Counted from the stretch's first letter, positions 22,011 through 32,510 are shown. The stretch is DNA of 64,000 nucleotides from Paramacrobiotus metropolitanus (GCF_019649055.1 NW_026570241.1:310001-374000); one strand, 5' to 3'. The notes: generated by a model not told the origin, from the letters alone. Numbers and translations are program-made.

Positions 22011-22356
22011 TATCCACATGCCAGCACATAACGCAGCGGCCAAGTACGTTGAGTGATACTGTACATGCGGTAACAGTGCGGTATGGTCACCGCGGCAATT
22101 CGGTTGCCGGTGATGAGAACTTGGGTCCAGATCACACACGAATTTATAGTGCCTAATACTGCCTATAGCCTAATAGTATGCGCTACAGATCACATTTTCC
22201 GACCATCAGTTTTGCTTGAGCCAAAGAATTATATCATAAAATTCATTTAGAATTAGATAGAGAATGTTAGATGCAATAAGACTGATAAGGTAAACGTTGA
22301 GAGAACGGTGTTGGCTTGTATTGATAATTTACACGCTACAAGCAACTACTGCATAT

Positions 22357-22790
22357 TGTAACAGTGGCCTATCTGGCTACTGTTCTAGTGGGGTGGCGAT
22401 CAGCCTTTACCACGATTAAACGGCTGTTGGTGTGAAAGGTGGCACGACCGGCAACGATGCGGTCGTGGACGCTCTTAACTGATGTTACACAATTACACAG
22501 GTGGCTCCGATTGGGATGACACAGGTTCATCCCAAGCGGTCAAACACGACAATGTAACTCAAGGCATGTTTAATGACAAGGCGTTCAAGAAACGGAGCAA
22601 GGTTGTAAGCAAGGGTTTCAGCAAGAGGAACAATCAAGTAGATGCAAGCTGTAGCAAGCTGAGCACAAGACTGAATTCTAGAAGTTCATGAGAAAGGAAA
22701 CTAGCCGGTAAAGTGGACAAATTCATAACGCGATGGAATGATTCATCATAACTGGGCGGTCTTATCGTTCGTACAAATACTATCGCTACA
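22357..22790 (-). repeat. Left LTR (3' LTR in element sense) of retrotransposon 2
   Basis: 434 bp, apparently identical to 25918-26351. Followed by TCCCTCACGGTAGCGATG, the same purine-tract context as in element 1. Confidence 0.92.
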
Positions 22791-23026
22791 TCCCTCACGG
22801 TAGCGATGAGATATACCTGTCTCATCAAGACAACAAAACAAAAGAATAAGAAAACAGGAAAATAAAGCGTTAGGAATTAGTAAGTAGTACAACACAATGG
22901 TCCGGGATGATCCTTAACGTACGGCGTGGTGGTCCCTCACATTGAACTACCACGAGAATCCATCCGGCGATCGGAAGGATCCTACAGTCAGGTTCCGCTG
23001 GAATGTCCGGGATTGGGAAGGGTCCC

Positions 23027-24961
23027 TCACGGTATCCGGAAATTTTCCGCGTTTTTCCGGTGCTGTGGGGAAGTAGTGGAGCTTTCGTGCGATGTCGGTG
23101 CTGTTACGTTTGGGAAAATAATATGCGTGTGTCTCATTAATCGCTGGTAAAATGAGGACGAGCGAATACTTTGTATTATGGAAACCATTTCCTTTAATTT
23201 TTCTTGTAATATCAACGGTGGTGAATATATAATTTTCGGCACTTCTTGTACGACCGGAGTGTGTGCTGACTGCGAAGATTCTACAGTCTCGGTCGTCGGC
23301 TGTAATGTAGGTGTTATCAATTCCGTTAAAATTTCACTCAGTAATGTCTCACAAAATTCCACCTTCTGAGGAATCGTTGTGGCTAATGCGCTTGAATCTG
23401 TCGATTGCAAAACATTTTCATTTAGTTTTCCAGTAACAGCATTCGTAACATACGGTGTACGCGGTTTTAACAGATCAGGTTTTTTCATTTCTGCTTTCTG
23501 TTCATTTAATATTTTTCTGCAGCGAGATGCCGGGTTATCTGAGCGACTACTGTAGAGGTTAATTTCCGTAACACTGTAGAACACGGGAGGTACATAGTCA
23601 TATCCGTACGTCCCTCCTTTCCTGTAGGTATTCATTCGTTTCCACTGTCTACTGAACAGGAATGCAGCTCCTTTGCGTTCCAACGTGCAGTTAATGTAAT
23701 CGTCGTATTCTGCTTGAACTTTGGCTTTAATATCATCAGGGCATAGGCGCGGTATGATATGTTTGTCATTGATGCTGTAGCTGGTGCATTCTCCATACGA
23801 ATGGAAAAAATCCAGACATTTTGGACAAAACAATTTTCCATTATTTAATCTGTAGCTGTCGAAATCAATAAATTTAGGATGTATTCTCTTTTCCTCATTG
23901 TAATTTTTCCGATTATAGTATTTTGTGTAATCCCGTTTGGGCGAAGCACATCGGTGCTGGTCACGATAATGTCTGAAACTGCGATCACTCTCCGGTGAAA
24001 CGTTGCGGCGTTCTCGGGAATACGCTCGGCGATTGTCATGCTCGTAGTCGCTGTCGGGCGAGCGATAACGGCGCTGAGCACGGTAATCCGGTGAACCTGA
24101 GCGGTGTCGGTGCGCACTGGGTGACCGTCTGCCATTAGTATTTCGACGGCTGTGATAAGAATCAGCACGTACAAGATGCCGTCCTGGGCTGGATGACCGA
24201 TGGTCATCTGAAGCATTATAATTTTCATGTCGAGTACGGTGGCGCTGGACGTCGGTAACCCTATTGTCACTGTGACGGTTACAAGTGTCGGAGAGCTTAA
24301 TTTCAGTCTGAGCTGATTGTACAGTAGTGTTTACTGCGGTGTCGGCAGCAGCTACTTTTTCAAGTACAGAACGAGCTTCAGAGAAGGTAACTGCCCGAGA
24401 AACTATAAGATATTTCCTGTATTCTGGCATATCGTAAAATGCGCGGTGAAGTTCAACAAGTTTCTGCGAATCAGACATTTGAGGGTCTATTTCGTTAAAC
24501 AGGATCTCCAAATCAATCAAAAATTTGTTAATATTTGACCCTTTCTTAAACACCTTTTTTGATAATTCAATGCGTTTCTTTATTAAGTAATCTTCAGGGA
24601 AAAAGCGGTCAATTAATTTGCCTTTCCACTCTTGATAAATTAATTTCGAACATGTGGGCCAATTGCGCTCAAAATACTGACGTGCTTTATCACCAAAGTA
24701 TGTAGGTAAGATACAAATTCTATCTTCTGAACTCCATCCAATTGCGTCGGCAGCTCTTTCGAATTGTTGAAAGAACGCAGTGATAATATAATCAGGAGTA
24801 TCATTAAAAACTTTAATATTGAAATCTTTTGCAGTATATCCGTAACGCGACTGTAACGCGAGGACTTGTACCAAGCGGTTAATATCAAGCGGCAGTTGTA
24901 CAGTAGTAATGTTTGTATCGGTATGAGCGGATGCGGCGTGCTGCGCGGCTGTGCGCGGCAT
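23027..24961 (-). CDS. Gag-like protein of retrotransposon 2 (644 aa)
   Basis: A 644-residue single frame. Residues about 30-210 resemble a retrotransposon Gag capsid (Retrotrans_gag-like: ARQYFERNWP, YQEWKGKLIDRF, then a KLVELHRAF helix). About 230-340 is Ser/Arg-rich with many RS/SR pairs. A C-x2-C-x4-H-x4-C knuckle (CPKCLDFFHSYGEC) follows. The C-terminal part, of unknown function, matches the second frame of element 1 and ends AENFRIP. Its TGA stop lies inside a CCGTGAGGGA purine-tract-like motif. It probably forms particles and binds RNA. No protease or polymerase follows. Start ATG chosen as first Met; a homologous N-terminal SAP-like part lies upstream, out of continuity. Confidence 0.82.
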   Translation of the reverse strand: MPRTAAQHAASAHTDTNITTVQLPLDINRLVQVLALQSRYGYTAKDFNIKVFNDTPDYIITAFFQQFERAADAIGWSSEDRICILPTYFGDKARQYFERNWPTCSKLIYQEWKGKLIDRFFPEDYLIKKRIELSKKVFKKGSNINKFLIDLEILFNEIDPQMSDSQKLVELHRAFYDMPEYRKYLIVSRAVTFSEARSVLEKVAAADTAVNTTVQSAQTEIKLSDTCNRHSDNRVTDVQRHRTRHENYNASDDHRSSSPGRHLVRADSYHSRRNTNGRRSPSAHRHRSGSPDYRAQRRYRSPDSDYEHDNRRAYSRERRNVSPESDRSFRHYRDQHRCASPKRDYTKYYNRKNYNEEKRIHPKFIDFDSYRLNNGKLFCPKCLDFFHSYGECTSYSINDKHIIPRLCPDDIKAKVQAEYDDYINCTLERKGAAFLFSRQWKRMNTYRKGGTYGYDYVPPVFYSVTEINLYSSRSDNPASRCRKILNEQKAEMKKPDLLKPRTPYVTNAVTGKLNENVLQSTDSSALATTIPQKVEFCETLLSEILTELITPTLQPTTETVESSQSAHTPVVQEVPKIIYSPPLILQEKLKEMVSIIQSIRSSSFYQRLMRHTHIIFPNVTAPTSHESSTTSPQHRKNAENFRIP

Positions 24962-25333
24962 GCTCTCCGTGCGGTTGCTAACGGAACGCTGTGCAAAGCA
25001 GTTTGAGTGAGTGACTCATCGGAAGGCTCATCATCTGAAAAGGTAATTAATGTTTCTTCCTGTTTATAACGTTTCTCCAGTCTGTTGTGTAAAAGCATCG
25101 GTTCTGTCTGACCGGCATCGGTGCGTTCTGTGTTCCCACGCGCTGCGGTCTGTTCAGTGTCTTTCCTTGTATGTGCGCGCATCTGTAATGCCAGGCCAGC
25201 AGGGCAGGAGACACACGCTGGACAGCAGACGTTGATGTTGTGCTGTCTGTGTGTAATGTCGGCACACTCGGCACTGAAGGCGCGGAGATTTTCAGTGTTG
25301 TCATTCTTCACATATTCATTCGGCAAGGTGACG

Positions 25334-25483
25334 CTACACCATGTAGGAAGATAATTTTTCAACATAGCCTGACCTAGACACTTTCCGGTTAATGTAAACG
25401 TTAAGACTATTGCTGATGTCCTGCAACTGCGCTTTGGTGAGTTCATCAAGTTCAGACTGCAGAGTTATCTTCTGAGATTCCAT
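25334..25483 (-). pseudogene. SAP-like N-terminal fragment of the element 2 gag region
   Basis: 49 codons from ATG 25483 (MESQKITLQSEL...) to TAG at 25334-25336. They match the start of the element 1 frame (MESIKQQLDI...) in position and helix-turn-helix pattern (LTKAQLQDI, SRSGYVEKL). The following acidic segment (TFSDDEPSDES) is in another frame, and the capsid-like frame begins at 24961. The 5' part therefore carries about two frame breaks, or several small frames are used. Confidence 0.55.
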
Positions 25484-25897
25484 TTAACTGTTGGACCATG
25501 ACGGTTAATGTTTTCTTTCCCAGCAGTCAGTTGTTGACTGCAACTACAAGTTTTGGCGCGAACAAAAGCACAGCGGCACAGCGGTGCCGGGTGAACAACG
25601 TTAATGTAAACCCAACGAAAACGCGAACAAGTGATGTAAAAGGAATATTATGTACCGGAAATTATTATTTGACACGAAAAATTGATGCCAATAAAACAGT
25701 TAAGTTTGCGTTCGTTTCATTACTGTAAACGTTTTAATGTAATTAATATATCAACGCTGAGAAATGCAATTCACTGCTCGAACTGATGCTGTAACACTCA
25801 CGAAACGGCGATCCGTTCCGGGACTTCCGCTGGCTGGTGTGGGAAGTGGCGATGGTGTGAAAATCGCTGGTATAGGCTGCAGGCGTCCAGGTGGTAT

Positions 25898-25917
25898 GGT
25901 TCTTTACAGGAGCGCCA
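25898..25917 (-). other. Primer-binding site of retrotransposon 2
   Basis: Minus strand TGGCGCTCCTGTAAAGAACC lies immediately inside the 5' LTR. It starts TGG and equals the element 1 site apart from one A. Confidence 0.6.
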
Positions 25918-26351
25918 TGTAACAGTGGCCTATCTGGCTACTGTTCTAGTGGGGTGGCGATCAGCCTTTACCACGATTAAACGGCTGTTGGTGTGAAAGG
26001 TGGCACGACCGGCAACGATGCGGTCGTGGACGCTCTTAACTGATGTTACACAATTACACAGGTGGCTCCGATTGGGATGACACAGGTTCATCCCAAGCGG
26101 TCAAACACGACAATGTAACTCAAGGCATGTTTAATGACAAGGCGTTCAAGAAACGGAGCAAGGTTGTAAGCAAGGGTTTCAGCAAGAGGAACAATCAAGT
26201 AGATGCAAGCTGTAGCAAGCTGAGCACAAGACTGAATTCTAGAAGTTCATGAGAAAGGAAACTAGCCGGTAAAGTGGACAAATTCATAACGCGATGGAAT
26301 GATTCATCATAACTGGGCGGTCTTATCGTTCGTACAAATACTATCGCTACA
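25918..26351 (-). repeat. Right LTR (5' LTR in element sense) of retrotransposon 2
   Basis: 434 bp, apparently identical to 22357-22790; bounded by the ATAT target duplication at 26352-26355. Confidence 0.92.
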
Positions 26352-26589
26352 ATATTCAGCAAAAAGGTGACTACGCTTGTAAATACCCGGAAGCCGGCTA
26401 GGAAATTCCATTTGGAATGCTGGTTAAATTGCTGTCGAAATTCGGTGTGGTCTGGTTAGCTGGAGTAATGTTGACAATAACGAAACTCTTCATCGTGGCT
26501 TAATTACGGGAAACTTGCTCTGGCCGAGTTCACACACAGCATTTTAAGGCTATTTATCGACGGTAAACTTATGTGTGGAGATTTTTTAG

Positions 26590-26800
26590 TATCTTTAATT
26601 GTTATCGTCATCTGCGTGATGCGGATGTTTATAGCACATTCACTCTAGTGCAGCTTAACTGTGTCTGACTGTCTGTAATCCAACCGAAGTCCGCTTCTCC
26701 TCTTGATTTATTTAAAGTTGCAGGTGGTCTTTGTGAGAACCATTTTTGCAGTGGGAGCCATCGGCACCGGAAGGAGAGCCAAAAAGGAAGATTGTTACAT
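26590..26800 (-). promoter_or_regulatory. Conserved upstream region of GPCR A4
   Basis: GATGCGGATGTTTATAGCACAT near 26616, then TTTATTTAAAGTTGCAGGTGG, then ATCGGCACCGGAAGGAGAGCC and AAAAAGGAAGATTGTTACAT. Same order as before A3 and A5. Candidate promoter remnant. Confidence 0.3.
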
Positions 26801-27840
26801 AAAAATAGCTAAATGTCTACCGTAGACAATTTGCTGTTGTCGAATATCAATATCATTGTGATGCGTTAACATTTGTACAGAGTACATCAGGTTTAAAGCA
26901 AATGTGCCGGACTTGGAAGACGACGACACACTTTCTTCGGTGTCTTTTTAATATGCAACTATTAATAACCGTTAATTATAGGCCCATTTCGTAGTCACTA
27001 ATTCGTACACCTACACTGCTCTTAAAACTGTAAAAGGCCACGTCCGGCTGTTGAAAAATGATGTATAAAAAAAAGAGGTTTACAAGTACACATAAGGCAT
27101 TGAACCGAAGTTCGGTTTGCAGTAAAATCCTTTTACCACATACACTCTGTGTTCCTGGCTTTCTGAATGTTGCACTGGAGTGTACTCGTATGTTACACAG
27201 GAAACGGCGCAACACTGTTCAACAAACAGACAACATTTATTGCAAACAATTCAAACTGAATTATTTCGTACATTTTTTGCAAAATTTTTAATTATAGCTT
27301 TACGCTTTCAAAGCCATAGTTAAACATGGAAGCAATGACGCGCTGTCCAATACCGTACACAATATATCCATACTTTATTGCATGTCAACAACCATCACGG
27401 AAGTATTTTACACATTTTAACACAACTGGCTGCATTTGAGGTCGATTTTGAACCAGACTATTGAAAAGATTTATACTGGCGCCAACTTATACATGGTAGA
27501 TTTGTCATAATCCAGGTGCCGCAGCGGAAACCATAAAAATTCGCAAACTGGCAGAGTACTGTATGAGGCGTGGAACGACTGGTAAATTAATTCTCTAGTG
27601 CGTAGTGCGTACGTATACTTTCAGTATGGCTATTGAGATGACGGGAAGTCATGGCCCGTGCACCAAACAGTTCATTTTGAAAACTGCAAAGTGCATTCGG
27701 GATGACAAAGGAGAAGTGAGAGCTTAACAGTTTCTGATGCAGAGTAATAGTTTAGTTATGCAGCGTGGTATTGCCGCCATTATTCTTGGTATTATACCAG
27801 GTTTTCCAGCGCAGTGCACCTGCTCTGTCGGATGGAAATG
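26801..27840. other. Intergenic stretch, no gene recognised
   Basis: No recognisable coding sequence; short open frames on both strands overlap near 26976-27291 without domain features. The receptor-facing cysteine-rich gene found upstream of A1, A3 and A5 is not visible here. Confidence 0.4.
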
Positions 27841-27843
27841 CTT

Positions 27844-28843
27844 CTACTTCGTAACTGATGTATTTCTTTGACCTTTCTTCCATCCGATAATGTTCAGACC
27901 CATATCGCGCAATTCTTTGATACTTATGAAGAAGATGATTGCATCCAAGGCCGCCTGGGTTTCCATCATCCAGTTTGCATACTGATAGAATCCTTCCGCA
28001 AACGGAAAGCCCCTAAATTCAGCTGCCAGAATCGCAACTGCCGAAGGCACCCAGCTTACCAGTACCCCAGTGGTCAGCAGAGTTAAAACGGTAAATGCTG
28101 TTTTGTTCTCTTTGCTAAAAGCGTTTTTGATGGTGGTGGTATCTGATCTCCCTGCTGTTTCTAAACCAGTTGGCTTAATACGTTTCCGTTTCAGTGTTTT
28201 CCATAGCAAATAGGGATAACATCCGATAATGATGACAATCGGCATGTCGTACATGGTAATCGCAACAATTTGTACATACATGGCTGCGCCTTCGCATTCC
28301 AGTTGCACCACGAATTTCGCCGGGAGAACGATAATACAATGAATTGTTAATCAATATAGGGAGGCATACCACGTGAACGAGAATCCACATCCCAGCGCAT
28401 AGCACACCCGCCAAGCAAGTTGTTTGATACATACGATAATAGAGTGGCAAGGTCACCGCGGCAAATCGGTTACAAGTAATGAGAACTTGCGTCCAGTGCA
28501 TACACGCAATCATAGTGCCCATACCATAAAAATAAACATCGCACAGCGCATCACCCGGCCACCAGTTGGGCTTAACCCAATGGATAATATCGTAGAATTC
28601 TGTTGCCATTAGGTATACAATGTTTGCAGCTAGTACATTTATGAGATAAACGTTAAATGAGCGCTGTTTGTTTGTCTTCACAATCAACGCACTGCAAGCA
28701 GTTACATTCAGGGAAAATGTAGCAATGCTTGTAAATACGCGCAAGACGGCCGGGAACTTCCATGGAACGTTGGTTAAGTTACCGTTTAACTTGGGTGATG
28801 TCACGTTAACTCCAGTCAGGTTGACATCTACGAAACTATTCAT
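27844..28843 (-). pseudogene. A-family GPCR copy A5 with two 1-nt deletions in ECL2
   Basis: Start MNSFVDV at 28841-28843. The frame is intact through TM1-TM4, with KPNWWPGDALC and TCNRFAAV. In the second extracellular loop (about 28280-28312) the frame is lost twice by single-base deletions, judged against the A1 pattern GCxW...YVQ. The C-terminal part continues in another frame to TAG 27844-27846, with ISWVP-type TM6 (VSWVPS), DAIIFFISIKELRD in TM7 and a short tail. The conserved ECL2 Cys-Asn-Trp codons are still readable in the third frame. Both breaks lie within about 30 bp, so either a recent pseudogene or an assembly error. Confidence 0.75.
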
Positions 28844-28989
28844 CTTGGCTTACATTAGATTTTGACAAATAAATTTTAGGGTCAGGGTCAATAGGGTCAG
28901 TTGACGAGTGCAACTTTTTAAATACTTTTCACTGGCTGCTTGCAACATAGATGTGGAGCGTTTTTAAAATGCTTAAGACGATCTCAAGT

Positions 28990-29190
28990 CTTGTGATCGC
29001 CGTCTGTGTAAGGCGGATGTTTACAGGATAATGCAATCTGGATCATCTGACGGTTTGCGCGTAATCCCATCGCATTCCGCTTTTTTCACGGAATTAGTGC
29101 AAGTTTCAGCTGGTCTTTGTGAACCCGAGTGTCAAAAGCAAGAGCTATCGACACCGGAAGGGCACGGAAAGGGTAAGATCGTCACATAAA
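28990..29190 (-). promoter_or_regulatory. Conserved upstream region of GPCR A5
   Basis: AAGGCGGATGTTTACAGGATA, then AGCTGGTCTTTGTGAACC, then TATCGACACCGGAAGGGCACGG and AAGATCGTCACATAAAAATA. Parallel to the A3 and A4 upstream blocks. Confidence 0.3.
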
Positions 29191-29844
29191 AATAACTTAA
29201 ACTTGCGATGATATCAAATAAGGCTTTCTTCAGTTTGCGGTAATAAACCTATTTAAAAAGCATGTAAATAACAAAACAAAACAGAAGCCGCATGCAAAAA
29301 CCATGTAATGATTGTAATCTGCGTAGCATTTTACTTTTGTACCTACGATTGCGACAGGAACACGATCCCTCAAACGACCAAAAACTGATTTGCAGCGGGC
29401 AGTACATTTAAAATTTATGAAGTATTTATTGGCTTATTTCTTTCAAATTCATATTGGTTCGAGAAACTAACCATAACGAGGAAGCCTTCGATGGTTTCTG
29501 ATCCTCCGATTCAATACAAGTAGCACTACATTATTAGGACACTGCATTGTAAACAATGGTACAGTTCTTGGGTCACTTATTTAGGGTTTTTAATTTTAAC
29601 TTACGCATTTACATATACATTCGCAAAGGATTGAGCATCGCATATGTTGATATTTCTAACTTATAGGAAAAACTTTCTTTTGTGACTATTATACCGGAAA
29701 ACGTTGTGCAGATTAAACATTTGAAGATGGACCATCTCAAACCAGTTTGTTCAATAATAATTCTGTAATGTGTTTGTTGAACGCTTCCGCTGCATTGCTT
29801 TCATACACCTTAGCGATGACAAGTGTAACTGACGTCTAACGATG

Positions 29845-29995
29845 ATTTGTATTAAGCTTGAGCGAGAAACGTTATAACTACGCGTTGTCTGCTACCAACT
29901 GCCCTTCTCCGACATGGGGATTCGGCGAACAGGGCCGCAGACACCATATCGGCAAACAGTGCGACTGTGGTTTTTTTGTGATACTGAGCAAAAAC
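29845..29995 (+). pseudogene. Relic of the cysteine-rich secreted gene (unit 3)
   Basis: Short remnants match the intact gene: an AACTGCCCTTCTCCGACATG segment (CPRPTC region), then TTCGGCGAACAGG, then GGCAAACAGTGCGACTGTGG (the QCDC region). Intervening parts are deleted and the frame is lost. It occupies the same divergent position relative to A5 as the other copies do to A1 and A3. Confidence 0.55.
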
Positions 29996-29999
29996 GGCA

Positions 30000-30800
30000 T
30001 CGTTCGCATTCGTTTTCGTCTTGTCGATCGTCCTTGGCATGCCGTGCCGATCGGCAAGACAAAAACGATTTAACTTTACTGCCCAGCGATCACCCCGTAT
30101 TGCATCTACTGTAGATCAGCGGTAGTTAGCTGCTAACTGACCACCAGCCCCCGTGTGGCTCGTTACAGAACTGTTTAATCTAATACTTCTTGTGCTTTAA
30201 TACACCACACGAAAATAGCTGAACTGTCCGTATACCGTAAAAGCGATCGGTCTAGAAATGGAATCGAAGTATCGCTGTATTTTAATGCCTTTGATTTTGT
30301 ACAATACAGTTGCGCAATAATCTCTTTACAAAAGAAGGCTGGATTCCCCAAGGCTCATGCGTCTAAGGTCCGCGCCAACACCAGCTAAAGAAATAAAGGC
30401 TAAAGCAAACAGAGCTAGTACTTAGCTTCGGATAACAAGAGAGGATTAATTTTCAGGAAGCTAATCGTTAACATAAACCAATAATTCAATCATATTTTAC
30501 AAGCCGCGGGCAGCCACACATCTCACCGGCAATGGAATATGTCAGTAAGTAAAAGCGTGGGGTTGCGGACTGTACCGGCTGCTGTCTAATAAGGTTTGTC
30601 TCAAAGAATAGATTACTGAATCCTCCTTTCAAGTCTTGTGATATGTGGTGACATACTGCGCAAAAGAAGTAAGCGCAAACGGCATATAAAATTTCCCTAC
30701 AGTCCATCCTTCATATTCCAGAAAAGTGTCATTTTGCACAGTGCAAATTGCAAGCGGCGTCACTGTAAGGTTCAGTTAGCCGAAGTCTTCGCGGCACATA
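30000..30800. other. Intergenic stretch upstream of GPCR B1
   Basis: No gene recognised. The small palindrome GGCATGCCGTGCCGATCGGC near 30037 is the only structure noted. The B1 promoter should lie at its right end. Confidence 0.4.
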
Positions 30801-30807
30801 ATTTGCA

Positions 30808-32034
30808 ATGCTGTCCAGCGATCCTCCATCTGTCGTGTCAAACTTTACAGGCAATGGGTCCGCTTTCCCGTTTCCCATCTGGTTTTATTACCGACTGGAA
30901 ATTAAGACCTACTACGTTTTTATGATTATCCTAATCATCGTCGGGACGGCATTCTGTCTGCTTTTGATAGCGTGCCTCGTCACATCCCATGTACACTCAA
31001 AATCCAATGTCTTGCTGTTGTGTCTCTTGGTAGCTGTTGCTCTCCAGTGTGGTCTCGGCATTCCCTTAATGGCGGTGTCCACCGAGGGCACTCCCTTCAA
31101 CCAACCAATCAACGAACAATTTTGTCCGTGGGCCGTTGGTCTCTTTATCTGTTGCAACACGTGGGTAGATTGGGCTGATCTGATGATTAGTTTGAACCGT
31201 TTGGTGGCCGTCTGTTTCCCGCACATGTACAACAAATTTACCCACAAGAAAATTCTCTATACGATGACAGCGATACCGCCAGTAGTCGGCGTGATCCTTG
31301 CGCTCCTACAGTTTGCTCGTGTGTCCGGTGTTGCTAAACGGATGACGGCGTGGCGATCGTGTACCCTGGTGTATAAAGATTCAGTGTGGGCCAGTGCATA
31401 CACGCTTATACAACTGGCCTTTCCCATGATTCTATCGGTCATTTGTTATCTGTGTGTCTTCTTGGTTATCGTTCGTCGCCTATTTAATCCCGTGAAAGTG
31501 TCAGTCGTTACGGATAATAACAGACACCGGCGACAGCAGCGACGCTACAAAAGCGTGTTAGCGTTTTTTGCGGCCTTTGTTTCGTACAGCATCTGCATAA
31601 TGCCTACGCCGGTGGTGCTGACCTATCTAATTTCTCACGTCAACATCCAATCATTTATTCTCCTAACGCTTCGGCTGATTACGCTTCTCGGATACGCATC
31701 GACCCCGGTATGTTTCGAAACCCTCGTGCCTGCTAGAGTCATATTATAACATTCGTATTACCGATAAAATGTAGAGGTATCGAATACTAACAATAACAGC
31801 ATGTGGAATGCGCAGGTCATCTATCTTGCTCTGCGTCACGATTACCGGCGGCAGATTGAGGATTTCATCAAATATTTGGTCCGAAAGCAACGAGGCAGGA
31901 TTTCACCATTAATTCGCGTGGAACGCACCGAAAATACTTCATCGAATCGTACAGGAAATGGGGCATCTTACACTATGAAGGATATCCCAAGAGCGGCAAC
32001 AGTTACGAAGGGAAACGCACCCACTAAAGTTTAA
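30808..32034 (+). CDS. Orphan class-A-like GPCR, copy B1 (two exons)
   Basis: Exon 1 30808-31707, exon 2 31816-32034, phase-0 GT-AG intron of 108 bp; 372 residues. N-terminal NFT and NGS sequons. TM1 near residues 35-58; first loop QPINEQFC with the TM3 Cys. Then WVDWADLMISLNRLVAV, where NRL replaces DRY, followed by PHMY. ECL2 AWRSC. TM6 has IMPTP rather than CWxP. The splice joins STP to VIYLAL to give a TPVIY version of NPxxY, followed by RHDYRRQ (helix 8). Without splicing, exon 1 runs into an unrelated 13-residue tail. The tail is basic. The downstream gene (lipocalin-like D) converges on it. Ligand unknown; the paralogue is B2. Confidence 0.85.
31708..31815 (+). other. Intron of GPCR B1 at the TM7 NPxxY-like motif
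   Basis: Donor GTATGT, acceptor GCGCAG. The position is identical to the intron in B2 (42602-42682), so the intron predates the B1/B2 duplication. Confidence 0.8.
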
Positions 32035-32510
32035 TTATCATTTGAAGTGATGTTCTATAAATTGATTGTACAGACAGACCCAAAGGTTTACCAAGACACA
32101 TATTATTACGTATACCACGGCAGGTAGAAGTAAAAAACAAGTGGCCAATAAATAAATAAATAATTGCCTTGGTAATACCTGTACAAATATTAGCCGGCCT
32201 TGTCTTGTAGCACTGCATGCCTGCGTTCTTAACTTCTTATACAAAACTGAATCTTTTTTCGCGCTACGAATACAAATGCATTATTGGCTTCTGCTGGCAA
32301 GTTTATTTTCTGACTTCAAAGGGTACCAACAAAGCTACTGTATTCGAAAGAAACTGCACAATTAAGACAATGAAATTCAACGCCTTTGAAGATATGGTTT
32401 ATAAAAATGCACGTAATACCGGAAAATGGCTTCCCTGACCATTACTATAGGAAGTACTGCTAAAAAAAGTTTCAGTGTTATGATGCCTGGCCTAGTCAAG
32501 CGACAGCTGG

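Larger units (their letters stand above)
22357..26351 (-). mobile_element. LTR retrotransposon 2, gag-only, inserted in GPCR A4
   Basis: Total 3995 bp with two 434-bp LTRs that appear identical, TG...CA ends, and a 4-bp target duplication ATAT (22353-22356 and 26352-26355). Comparison with A1 confirms the insertion point inside the TM1 region. Coding strand is minus. It encodes one long gag-like protein with a capsid-like region and a zinc knuckle, plus a broken N-terminal segment. No pol genes are present. The primer-binding site and 3' purine tract match element 1. Recent, and mobilised in trans by inference. Confidence 0.9.
21400..26493 (-). pseudogene. A-family GPCR copy A4, split by retrotransposon 2 and rearranged
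   Basis: The N-terminal part (26493 down to about 26356) aligns with the A1 start (PNFDSNLT block) but carries a two-base insertion near 26411. The rest resumes at 22352 and runs to about 21400. Retrotransposon 2 lies between them with its ATAT target duplication. The body has frameshifts and an inverted-duplication insertion near 21911-22012. Recognisable remnants include the GGYPYLLWRTL-type block and the TM6/TM7 region near 21540-21640. Clearly a dead receptor. Confidence 0.85.

Noticed and set aside
24640-25449. 269-codon minus-strand frame in element 2
   Set aside because: Its first two-thirds may hold decayed gag N-terminal sequence (acidic TFSDDEPSDES segment), but the last part overlaps the capsid-like frame out of phase, so not annotated as an independent gene.
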